Assembly: GCA_023443095.1 (NCBI GenBank)
Contig: JAEZVV010000011.1
Location: forward strand, 1-10,577
Reading direction: 5' to 3'
DNA length: 10,577 nt
Source of the DNA: Pseudomonadota bacterium
GTDB taxonomy: Bacteria; Pseudomonadota; Gammaproteobacteria; Burkholderiales; Burkholderiaceae_F
The notes beneath the pieces are model-generated. The model searched no databases, was not told the origin of the DNA, and saw only the letters and a program-made list of their open reading frames with translations. Below, piece after piece: positions 1 to 5,871 of the stretch (positions are counted from its first letter, which is position 1; every line of letters begins with the position of its first letter). Both the position numbers and the translations under genes were made by a program.

Positions 1-995
1 TCCCGCACCTGGCGCAGCGCCTCGAGCAGGCGCGCCCGCGCGGGCGGCTCGACCCCCTGCGCCGCCAGCCATGCCCGCAGCACCAGCGCCTGGCGCGCCG
101 GCGGCAGGGCCAGCAGCCGATCGACCCTCAAAGTCCCGGCCGCGACCGTGCCCAGGCAATGCGTCAGGTCTTCCGCCGCCACCGAACGCAAGACCTCGGC
201 CGCCTCGGCCACCAGTTCGATCGAGCGCGCGCCCGCGGCGCGAAAGCCGGGGCGCGCCGCATCCATCAGCGGCAGGACCTGCCGCCGCAGCGCATTGCGC
301 AAGAGCCGAGTGTCGTCGTTGCTGTCGTCGTCGACATAGGCCAGGCCGCAGGCTGCGACATAGTCCTCGATCTCGCTGCGCGGGGTATCGATGAAGGGGC
401 GCAGCAGCCGCAGCGATCCATCGGCAAAGGCCCGATCCGCGGGGAAGCCCGCCAGGCCATCGGGCCCCGCACCGCGCATCCATTGGATGAGAAAAGTCTC
501 GAGCCGGTCGTCGAGATGGTGGGCCGTGAGCACCACGCGCGCGCCGTGTGCGCGCGCCGCCGCCGCCAGAGCCTCGTAGCGCACGGTCCTAGCGGCCGCC
601 TCGATACCCTGCCCGCGCGCCTTGACCTTGACCCGGACCAGTTCGAATTCGGCGCCAAGACGCTCCGCAATCAACTCGCAGTGTTCCGCCCAGGCGTCGG
701 CCTGACGGCTCAGGCCGTGGTGAACGTGAACCGCCAGCACGCGCCGGAAAGCTGCACCGCGCTGGCGCGACAGCCGCGCCACGAGGTCGAGCAAGGCCAC
801 GGAATCGCGTCCGCCCGACAGACCGAGCACGAGCGGCGCCGGCTTGGTTTTGGCGGCTCCGCGCCGCGGCGCGCTCAGCAGCGAGGTCTCGGGCGCCGCC
901 GGCGGCTGGACCGCGCCCAGCGCCTCTCGCACCCGCCCGATCAGCCGGGCTTGAAGCGGATCAACCGATGTCGGTCGTGTTCTTGAACTTGCCAT
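1..995 (-). CDS. tilS: tRNA(Ile)-lysidine synthetase, 3' end beyond window
   Basis: TilS uses ATP and lysine to convert the wobble cytidine (C34) of the AUA-reading tRNA-Ile2 to lysidine, an essential cytoplasmic step. About 331 codons are present with no internal stop; the C-terminal end (roughly 110 residues in typical family members) lies left of the window. Visible motifs are the N-type ATP pyrophosphatase P-loop SGGRDS (residues 60-65 from the ATG), VHVHHGLS, and AHHLDDRLETFLIQW followed by RGAGPDGLAGF, which match the family's HHxDDQxET...RGxGxxGLxGM. An Arg stands where Gln is usual in DDQ. The start is uncertain: the ATG at 995 lies inside the end of accA (35-base overlap) and gives a long N-terminus before the P-loop, while an in-frame GTG at 932 would put the P-loop near residue 39, closer to E. 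coli TilS. Neither has a good Shine-Dalgarno, so translation is probably coupled to accA. It is the last visible gene of the cysS operon. Confidence 0.95.
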   Translation of the reverse strand, partial: MASSRTRPTSVDPLQARLIGRVREALGAVQPPAAPETSLLSAPRRGAAKTKPAPLVLGLSGGRDSVALLDLVARLSRQRGAAFRRVLAVHVHHGLSRQADAWAEHCELIAERLGAEFELVRVKVKARGQGIEAAARTVRYEALAAAARAHGARVVLTAHHLDDRLETFLIQWMRGAGPDGLAGFPADRAFADGSLRLLRPFIDTPRSEIEDYVAACGLAYVDDDSNDDTRLLRNALRRQVLPLMDAARPGFRAAGARSIELVAEAAEVLRSVAAEDLTHCLGTVAAGTLRVDRLLALPPARQALVLRAWLAAQGVEPPARARLLEALRQVR

Positions 996-1935
996 AACCC
1001 ATCAGACGGGCATGACGGGCCGCCAGCAGGTCCTTGGTTTTCATGCCAGCGAACTGCCGCAGCGTGTCCGACAACGCGCGCTTGAGCGAGGCCGACATCT
1101 GCTTGGGGTCGCGATGCGCGCCGCCGAGCGGCTCGGCGACGATCTTGTCTATCAGTCCCAGCGCCTTCAGGCGAAGAGCAGTCAAGGCCAGGGCCTCGGC
1201 TGCCTCGGGCGCCTTGGCCGCGCTCTTCCAGAGGATGGAGGCGCAGCCCTCAGGCGAAATCACCGAATACGTCGCGTATTGCAGCATCAACACGTGGTCG
1301 GCCACCGCGATTGCCAGCGCCCCACCCGAACCGCCTTCGCCGATGATGGTCGAGATGATCGGCACCTTGAGCTGCGACATCTCGAACAGGTTGTGCCCGA
1401 TCGCCTCGGACTGGCCGCGTTCCTCGGCATCAATGCCGGGGTAGGCGCCGGGCGTGTCGACAAAGGTGAAAACCGGCAGGCTGAACTTCTCCGCCAGCTT
1501 CATCAGCCGCAGCGCCTTGCGATAACCCTCGGGCTTGCTCATGCCGAAGTTGCGCAGCGTGCGCTCCTTGGTGTCGCGCCCCTTCTGGTTGCCGATCACC
1601 ATCACGGGCTGGCCGTTGAAACGCGCCATGCCGCCGACGATAGAGGGGTCGTCGGCAAAGCTGCGGTCGCCGTGCAGCTCGTGAAAGTCGGTGAAGATGT
1701 CGTTGATGTAGTCGAGCGTGTAGGGGCGCTGCGGATGGCGCGCCAGCATCGACACCTGCCAGGGTGACAGCTTGGCGTAGATGTCCTTGATCAGGCTGTG
1801 GCTCTTTTTCTGCAGGCGCTCGATCTCCTCGGAGATGTCGACCGCGGAGTCGTCCTGCACAAAGCGCAGCTCTTCGATTTTCTGCTCGAGCTCGGCAATC
1901 GGCTGCTCGAACTCCAGGAATGTGGTCTTTGCCAT
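961..1935 (-). CDS. accA: Acetyl-CoA carboxylase carboxyltransferase subunit alpha
   Basis: AccA pairs with AccD to form the carboxyltransferase half of acetyl-CoA carboxylase, which moves the carboxyl group from carboxybiotin to acetyl-CoA to make malonyl-CoA, the first committed step of fatty acid synthesis. The 324 residues match the usual family length. The N-terminus (FLEFEQPIAELEQKIEEL, residues 6-23) is the characteristic helical start. The crotonase-like core shows VDTPGAYPG (159-167), ERGQSEAI (172-179), the oxyanion-type loop GEGGSGGALA (199-208) and SPEGCASILWK (227-237). The ATG at 1935 follows a GAGAGA purine run and lies 9 bases after the stop of the DNA glycosylase gene. Its 3' end overlaps the likely tilS start. 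Placement between a DNA glycosylase and tilS is a known betaproteobacterial arrangement. No anomaly was seen. Confidence 0.98.
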   Translation of the reverse strand: MAKTTFLEFEQPIAELEQKIEELRFVQDDSAVDISEEIERLQKKSHSLIKDIYAKLSPWQVSMLARHPQRPYTLDYINDIFTDFHELHGDRSFADDPSIVGGMARFNGQPVMVIGNQKGRDTKERTLRNFGMSKPEGYRKALRLMKLAEKFSLPVFTFVDTPGAYPGIDAEERGQSEAIGHNLFEMSQLKVPIISTIIGEGGSGGALAIAVADHVLMLQYATYSVISPEGCASILWKSAAKAPEAAEALALTALRLKALGLIDKIVAEPLGGAHRDPKQMSASLKRALSDTLRQFAGMKTKDLLAARHARLMGYGKFKNTTDIG

Positions 1936-1944
1936 GTGTCTCTC

Positions 1945-2586
1945 TCAGTATTCGACCGGCACCGGGTCCAGACTGCGCCACAGATACCAGGTTGCCACGC
2001 TGCGCCACGGCGCCCAGGCGCCGGCCAACTCCACCACGCGGCGGCGTCCTTCGCCCCGCACGAGGCTGGCCGCAGCTTCGCCATCAAAATAGTTTAGACC
2101 GATGGCCTTGAGCAGGCCCAGGTCGTCGAGCGGCAGCACATCGGGCCGCAGCAAGTTGAAAATCAGGAACATCTCGGCAGTCCAGCGCCCGATGCCGTGA
2201 ATATCGACCAGTTCGGCGATGATGGTCTCATCGTCGAGCTCGGGGAAGCGGCTCGGATCGACCCGCCCCGAGAGGAAGTGATCGGACAGGTCCCGCAGGT
2301 ACGCTACCTTGCGCTCCGACAAACCGCAGGCGCGCAGCGTTGTCATGCGTTTGCGGCGCAGTTTCTCCGGAGTGAGCTCGGGACAGCTCTTCACCACCCG
2401 CGCCCAGATCGAATCGGCCGCCTTGACCGAGATCTGCTGGCCAACGATGGAACGCGCCAGCGTGGCGAAGGCATCGCCGCGGGAAGCCAGGTTCACCCGC
2501 GGATGCTGAGCGATGATGGCTCCCATCACCGGGTCGGCGGCAGCGAGTTCCTGCGCCGCCCGCTCCCAGTAATGAGGCTTGAGCAT
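1945..2586 (-). CDS. alkA: AlkA-type DNA-3-methyladenine glycosylase (HhH-GPD family)
   Basis: This is a compact base-excision repair glycosylase that should flip out and remove alkylated purines such as 3-methyladenine. The 213-residue protein carries the helix-hairpin-helix element LVDIHGIGRWTAEMF (126-140) followed by the Pro/Asp loop LPLDDLGLLKAI (151-162). D154/D155 include the residue aligned with the catalytic Asp (D238 in E. coli AlkA). SIVGQQIS (46-53) and WAPWRSVATWYLW (191-203) are further AlkA-family signatures. It lacks the roughly 80-residue N-terminal domain of E. coli AlkA, so it is the short form found in many bacteria. The start at 2586 is chosen because family homology begins there (MLKPHYW). 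The frame stays open upstream to 3672, but that part is an out-of-frame shadow of cysS and not a fusion. It begins 8 bases after the cysS stop and ends 9 bases before accA, so it is co-transcribed. Exact substrate range is not readable. Confidence 0.9.
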   Translation of the reverse strand: MLKPHYWERAAQELAAADPVMGAIIAQHPRVNLASRGDAFATLARSIVGQQISVKAADSIWARVVKSCPELTPEKLRRKRMTTLRACGLSERKVAYLRDLSDHFLSGRVDPSRFPELDDETIIAELVDIHGIGRWTAEMFLIFNLLRPDVLPLDDLGLLKAIGLNYFDGEAAASLVRGEGRRRVVELAGAWAPWRSVATWYLWRSLDPVPVEY

Positions 2587-2594
2587 GGCCTGGC

Positions 2595-3995
2595 TCAGGC
2601 GCGCCGCCAGGTGGTGCCGGCCGCCGTATCCTCGAGCACGATGCCCTGAGCGGTGAGTTCGGCGCGGATGCGGTCGGCTTCGGCGAAGTTGCGAGCTTTC
2701 TTGGCCGCAGCGCGGGCTTCGATCAGCCGCTCGATCGCGGCGCCATCGACCTGGGCCGCCGCGCCACGCACGAAGTCCTCGGGCGAACGCTGCAGGAAGC
2801 CCAGCACCCCGCCCAGCCGCTTCAGCTGCCGCGCCAGCGCGGGCGACTTGCTGCGGTTGATTTCGCTCGCCAGCTCGAACAACACGGCCGTCGCCTGCGG
2901 CGTATTGAAGTCGTCGTCCATCGCCGCGGCAAAGCGCTGCGCGTGGGCTTCGGACCAGTCGAGCGGCAAGTCGTCGGCGGGCGCGTCGCGCAGCGCGGTA
3001 TAGAGCCGCATCAGCCCGGCACGGGCCTCGACGATCTGGTCGGGCGAAAAGCTGATCGGGCTGCGGTAGTGTGAGCGCAGCATGAAGAAACGCAGCACTT
3101 CGGCGCCGTTGCCTTCGCCGAACTTGGCATTGGTTTCGGTCAGCGCGTCGCGGATCGTCCAGAAGTTGCCGAGCGACTTGCTCATCTTCTCCTCGCCCAC
3201 ACGCAGCGGGCCGGAGTGCATCCAGACATTGGCAAAGGGCTGGTCGAACGCACCTTCGCTTTGCGCGATCTCGTTCTCGTGGTGCGGGAAAATCAGGTCG
3301 GGGCCGCCGCCGTGGATGTCGAAATGCTCGCCCAGCAGCTGGCTCGCCATCGCCGAGCATTCGATATGCCAGCCGGGACGGCCCGGCCCCCATTTCGACT
3401 CCCACTGCGGTTCGCCCGGCTTGGCCCGCTTCCACAAGACGAAGTCGAGCGGATCGCGCTTGGCGCGGTCGACCTCGACCCGCTCGCCCGCGCGCAGCTC
3501 GTCGAGCGTGCGGCCCGAGAGCTTGCCGTAACCGGGAAAGCTGCGCACCGCGTAATCGACGTCGCCGTCGCCCGCCTGGTAGGCCAGGCCTTTCTGTTCG
3601 AGCAGGCCGACCAGGTTCAGCATCTGCGGGATGTAATCGGTGGCGCGCGGCTCGTGGTCGGGCGCAAGGCAACCCAGCGCCAACATGTCGTCCTGCATCG
3701 CGCGGCCGAACTCAGCCGTCAGCTTGCGCCAGTCACCGTTGAACTCCGCGCGCTCGGCCGCGCGGCGGATGATCTTGTCGTCGATGTCGGTGATGTTGCG
3801 CACGAAGGTGACCTTGAAGCCGCGCGCGACCAGCCAGCGGCGGATCACGTCGAAGGCGACGAAGGTGCGGCCATGGCCGATGTGGGTGTAGTCGTAGACT
3901 GTCACGCCGCAGACGTACATACGCACGTGACCGGGCTGGATCGGGGCAAACGGCGCCTGGCTGCGCGTGAGCGTGTTGTAGATCTCGAGTGCCAT
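2595..3995 (-). CDS. cysS: Cysteinyl-tRNA synthetase
   Basis: CysRS is a class I aminoacyl-tRNA synthetase that activates cysteine with ATP and loads it on tRNA-Cys in the cytoplasm. The 466 residues agree with the E. coli enzyme (461). The ATP-binding signatures are THIGHGRT (37-44, holding the HIGH motif) and KMSKS (270-274). The active-site zinc ligands are all present by alignment with E. coli C28, C209, H234 and E238: C29 in YVCGVTVYD, C213 in GWHIECSAM, and H238 and E242 in FPHHENEIAQSE. The C-terminal part holds the helical DALR-type domain. The start at 3995 fits the family N-terminus (LEIYNTLTRSQAPF); the only purine run upstream is a weak GAAG, which lies in the stem of a small hairpin. 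It is the first gene of the cysS-alkA-accA-tilS operon. A structured leader with a Cys-Cys mini-ORF precedes it and is described separately. Confidence 0.98.
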   Translation of the reverse strand: MALEIYNTLTRSQAPFAPIQPGHVRMYVCGVTVYDYTHIGHGRTFVAFDVIRRWLVARGFKVTFVRNITDIDDKIIRRAAERAEFNGDWRKLTAEFGRAMQDDMLALGCLAPDHEPRATDYIPQMLNLVGLLEQKGLAYQAGDGDVDYAVRSFPGYGKLSGRTLDELRAGERVEVDRAKRDPLDFVLWKRAKPGEPQWESKWGPGRPGWHIECSAMASQLLGEHFDIHGGGPDLIFPHHENEIAQSEGAFDQPFANVWMHSGPLRVGEEKMSKSLGNFWTIRDALTETNAKFGEGNGAEVLRFFMLRSHYRSPISFSPDQIVEARAGLMRLYTALRDAPADDLPLDWSEAHAQRFAAAMDDDFNTPQATAVLFELASEINRSKSPALARQLKRLGGVLGFLQRSPEDFVRGAAAQVDGAAIERLIEARAAAKKARNFAEADRIRAELTAQGIVLEDTAAGTTWRRA

Positions 3996-4003
3996 GGGCG
4001 GTG

Positions 4004-4016
4004 ACTTCGCGGAAGT
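4004..4016 (-). other. Small hairpin covering the possible cysS ribosome binding site
   Basis: Read on the minus strand, ACTTC-CGC-GAAGT forms a perfect 5-bp stem with a 3-base loop. Its 3' arm holds GAAG, the only purine run near the cysS start, with about 8 bases to the ATG at 3995. If GAAG is the Shine-Dalgarno, folding would hide it. The stem is short and may occur by chance. Confidence 0.3.
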
Positions 4017-4018
4017 AG

Positions 4019-4034
4019 GCCCTCGGCCGAGGGC
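4019..4034. repeat. Perfect 16-bp palindrome in the cysS leader
   Basis: GCCCTCGGCCGAGGGC reads the same on both strands. In cysS leader RNA it would form a 6-bp GC-rich stem with a GGCC loop, ending 23 bases before the cysS start. No U-tract follows, so it is not a classical intrinsic terminator. As DNA it could equally be a symmetrical protein-binding site. Its 5' arm is repeated in the hairpin at 4051-4072. Confidence 0.6.
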
Positions 4035-4050
4035 GTGTCGATGGACGTGG

Positions 4051-4072
4051 GCCGCGCTCGGGCGAGGGCGGC
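4051..4072 (-). other. GC-rich hairpin in the cysS leader
   Basis: On the minus strand GCCGC-C-CTC-GCCC-GAG-C-GCGGC forms 5 bp, one C/C mismatch, 3 bp and a 4-base loop. The 7-base string GCCCTCG inside its 5' side (4063-4069) is identical to the 5' arm of the palindrome at 4028-4034. It can therefore pair instead with that palindrome's 3' arm CGAGGGC (4019-4025). The two folds exclude each other. The structure is read by eye; no energy was computed. Confidence 0.45.
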
Positions 4073-4097
4073 GGGAAGCGGGTTGCTCGAGGCTCGA

Positions 4098-4121
4098 TCA
4101 ACAACAGCGCATAACGTGCAT
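4098..4121 (-). CDS. Possible cysS leader peptide MHVMRCC
   Basis: Seven codons, ATG CAC GTT ATG CGC TGT TGT and then TGA, lie in the cysS leader about 100 bases before the cysS start and about 30 bases after the transcription start predicted from TATACT at 4159-4164. Two adjacent Cys codons directly before the stop, upstream of the gene that charges tRNA-Cys, are what one expects of a leader that senses charged tRNA-Cys. Hairpins with alternative pairing follow it. Against this, no Shine-Dalgarno is visible before the ATG, and TGTTGTTGA is a low-complexity string that could arise by chance. Whether it is translated is unknown. Confidence 0.3.
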   Translation of the reverse strand: MHVMRCC

Positions 4122-4197
4122 CGGCAAGGGCAGGAGTGCTTTGTTTAGAATGCGCCGCAGTATAGCCGCCGCCGTCCTGTCGCCCAGGGCGCACGCC

Positions 4198-4779
4198 ATG
4201 AAGCGACCCTTCGCGCCCCACCCGATTTTCGCCCTGCTGCTGGCCGCCGCCCTAGCGGGCGGCCCCGCTTGCGCCCAGACCTCGCTCACGCCCGGCATGC
4301 CGCTGGTGGCGGCGCCGGCCGAACCGACGCCGCTCGAACAGGTCCAGCAGCTGGTCAAACAGGGCCAGCTCGACAAGGCGCTCGCCCGCGCCGACGCCGC
4401 CATCGCCGCCAACCCCAAAAACGCCCAGTTGCGTTTCGTGCGTGCGGTCGTGCTCAACGACCTGGGCCGCACGGCCGATGCCAAGGCCGGCTTCGAGCAG
4501 CTGATCCAGGACTATCCCGAACTGCCCGAGCCCTACAACAATCTCGCTGCGATCATCGCCGCCGAAGGCCGCCTGGTCCGTGCCGAACAACTGCTCAAGT
4601 CGGCGCTCGAAGCCAGCCCGAACTTCGCTACCGCACACGAGAACCTCGGCGACCTGTATCTGAGAATGGCGGCCGAGGCCTACGCTCAGGCGGTCAAGTT
4701 CGCGCCCAACAACCGCCAGGCCGCGGCCAAGCTCGCCCAGGTACGCGAGCTCGGCAAACCCTCCGCCAAGCCGCGCTGA
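4198..4779 (+). CDS. Secreted tetratricopeptide-repeat protein
   Basis: The 193-residue protein has a Sec signal peptide: a basic N-terminus (MKRP), a hydrophobic stretch (about 10-20) and a likely signal peptidase I cut after ACA (24-26). C25 does not sit in a proper lipobox, so a lipoprotein is unlikely. A short Pro/Ala-rich linker follows, then about four TPR units (roughly 44-74, 76-109, 111-142 and 145-172). The last unit looks shortened. TPR arrays bind partner proteins; the partner and exact role are not readable. The ATG at 4198 is chosen because the signal peptide begins there, with AGGG (4186-4189) 8 bases upstream; the frame is open back to 3994 but that part has no protein-like features. 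It heads the operon with ppiA, ppiB and lpxH, so a role in periplasmic folding or envelope assembly is a reasonable inference. Confidence 0.85.
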   Translation: MKRPFAPHPIFALLLAAALAGGPACAQTSLTPGMPLVAAPAEPTPLEQVQQLVKQGQLDKALARADAAIAANPKNAQLRFVRAVVLNDLGRTADAKAGFEQLIQDYPELPEPYNNLAAIIAAEGRLVRAEQLLKSALEASPNFATAHENLGDLYLRMAAEAYAQAVKFAPNNRQAAAKLAQVRELGKPSAKPR

Positions 4780-4801
4780 AGCCGGCACAAGGACTGATCC
4801 C

Positions 4802-5368
4802 ATGAAAACGATCCGCGCGACACTCGCCGCCCTCGCCTGCTTCGGCCTGGCCCACACCGCGCTGGCGGCCGACCCGCGGGTCGCGCTCGACACCAGCGCC
4901 GGCCGCATCGTGCTCGAACTCGCCCCCGCCAAGGCACCCAAAACCGTTGAGAACTTCCTGGGCTACGTCAAGCGCGGGCACTACAACGGCACCGTGTTTC
5001 ACCGAGTGATCGGCGGTTTCATGATCCAGGGCGGCGGCTTCACCCCCGACATGAAGGAAAAGCCAACGGGCAAGCCGATTCCGCTCGAGGCCGCCAACGG
5101 CCTCTCGAATACTCGCGGCACGCTGGCGATGGCGCGCACCAGCAACCCCAATTCCGCCACCGCGCAGTTTTTCATCAACGTGGCCGACAACCAGCGCCTC
5201 GACGCCAACCAGGCTGCCGACGGGCATGGCTACGCCGTGTTCGGCAAGGTGGTCGAAGGCATGGACGTGGTCGACAAGATCCGCACTGTCCCCACCGGCC
5301 GCCGCGGCATGTTCAGCGACGTGCCGCTCGAGCCCGTCACCATCAAGTCCGCCAAGCTCATCGACTGA
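4802..5368 (+). CDS. ppiA: Periplasmic cyclophilin-type peptidyl-prolyl cis-trans isomerase
   Basis: This enzyme speeds cis-trans isomerisation of Xaa-Pro bonds in exported proteins. Residues 1-22 are a Sec signal peptide (MKTIR, a hydrophobic core, and a cut after ALA at 20-22), so the mature protein is periplasmic. The cyclophilin fold follows. FHRVIGGFMIQGGGF (66-80) carries catalytic R68 plus F73, M74 and Q76, matching human CypA R55, F60, M61 and Q63. AMARTSNPNSATAQFFIN is the second core motif. The total of 188 residues is typical for PpiA. AAGGA at 4789-4793 lies 8 bases before the ATG. It follows the TPR gene by 22 bases and precedes a paralogous cyclophilin, ppiB, by 11 bases. The pair share long identical DNA runs in the active-site region. 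The PpiA/PpiB naming rests on the signal peptide and gene order. Confidence 0.95.
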   Translation: MKTIRATLAALACFGLAHTALAADPRVALDTSAGRIVLELAPAKAPKTVENFLGYVKRGHYNGTVFHRVIGGFMIQGGGFTPDMKEKPTGKPIPLEAANGLSNTRGTLAMARTSNPNSATAQFFINVADNQRLDANQAADGHGYAVFGKVVEGMDVVDKIRTVPTGRRGMFSDVPLEPVTIKSAKLID

Positions 5369-5379
5369 AAGGAAATCCC

Positions 5380-5871
5380 ATGATCCGAATGACCACCAAC
5401 CACGGCATCATCGACATCGAACTCGACTTCGAAAAGGCGCCCAAGTCCGCCGCCAACTTCGAGCAGTATGTCAAGGACGGCCACTTCGACGGCACGATCT
5501 TCCACCGAGTGATCAACGGCTTCATGATCCAGGGCGGCGGCTTCGAACCCGGCATGAAGCAGAAAGCCACCCGCGCGCCGATCGAAAACGAAGCCAACAA
5601 CGGCCTCAAGAACAACAAATACACCCTGGCGATGGCGCGCACCGGCGACCCGCACTCGGCCACCGCCCAGTTCTTCATCAACGTGGCCGACAACGACTTC
5701 CTCAACCACACCGCGCCCAACGCCCAGGGCTGGGGCTACGCCGTCTTCGGCAAAGTGGTCAAGGGCACCGAGGTGGTCGACGCAATCAAGGCGGTCAAGA
5801 CCAGCAAGAGCGGCTTCCACGCCGACGTTCCGGTCGAAGACGTAGTGATCGAGAAGGCCGAGATCGTTTAA
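5380..5871 (+). CDS. ppiB: Cytoplasmic cyclophilin-type peptidyl-prolyl cis-trans isomerase
   Basis: This is the cytoplasmic partner of the preceding gene: the same fold, 163 residues, and no signal peptide (it starts directly with the first beta strand, MIRMTTNHGIIDIEL). FHRVINGFMIQGGGF (41-55) holds catalytic R43, F48, M49 and Q51, and HSATAQFFINVADNDFLN is the second core motif. It has a Trp in QGWGYAVFG, at the place of the CypA drug-binding Trp. PpiA lacks this Trp, so the two paralogues differ in the binding pocket. AAAGGAAA (5368-5375) is a strong Shine-Dalgarno overlapping the end of ppiA. Its stop TAA is immediately followed by the lpxH GTG. It is the third gene of the TPR-ppiA-ppiB-lpxH operon. 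Confidence 0.96.
   Translation: MIRMTTNHGIIDIELDFEKAPKSAANFEQYVKDGHFDGTIFHRVINGFMIQGGGFEPGMKQKATRAPIENEANNGLKNNKYTLAMARTGDPHSATAQFFINVADNDFLNHTAPNAQGWGYAVFGKVVKGTEVVDAIKAVKTSKSGFHADVPVEDVVIEKAEIV

Larger units (their letters stand above)
3996..4197. promoter_or_regulatory. Divergent control region between cysS and the TPR-ppi-lpxH operon
   Basis: This roughly 200-base gap is the only substantial intergenic space in the window. It should hold the promoters of both flanking operons. The only A/T-rich patch is at about 4138-4165. On the minus strand it gives TATACT (4159-4164), a 5/6 match to a -10 box that would start transcription near 4152 and leave a cysS leader of about 155 bases; no convincing -35 is seen. 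On the plus strand TAGAAT (4146-4151) and TATAGC (4161-4166) are possible -10 boxes for the TPR gene, again without a good -35. The cysS side also holds hairpins and a tiny open frame listed separately. A plus-strand frame is open across the gap from an ATG at 3994, but this is probably a GC-content effect. Confidence 0.5.

Noticed and set aside
159..986. A 275-codon plus-strand open frame opposite tilS
   Set aside because: It is the shadow of an intact tilS frame with clear motifs. The predicted protein is Arg/Gln-rich with no recognisable domain, as expected for antisense frames in GC-rich DNA.
1945..3672. A 575-codon frame that could suggest a fusion of an unknown domain to the DNA glycosylase
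   Set aside because: The part upstream of 2586 is out-of-frame cysS sequence. Glycosylase homology starts at the ATG at 2586, right after the cysS stop.
3994..4197. An upstream extension of the TPR protein frame to an ATG at 3994
   Set aside because: The extension has no protein-like features and would bury the signal peptide, which begins at 4198 with its own AGGG site. It also overlaps the divergent promoter region.
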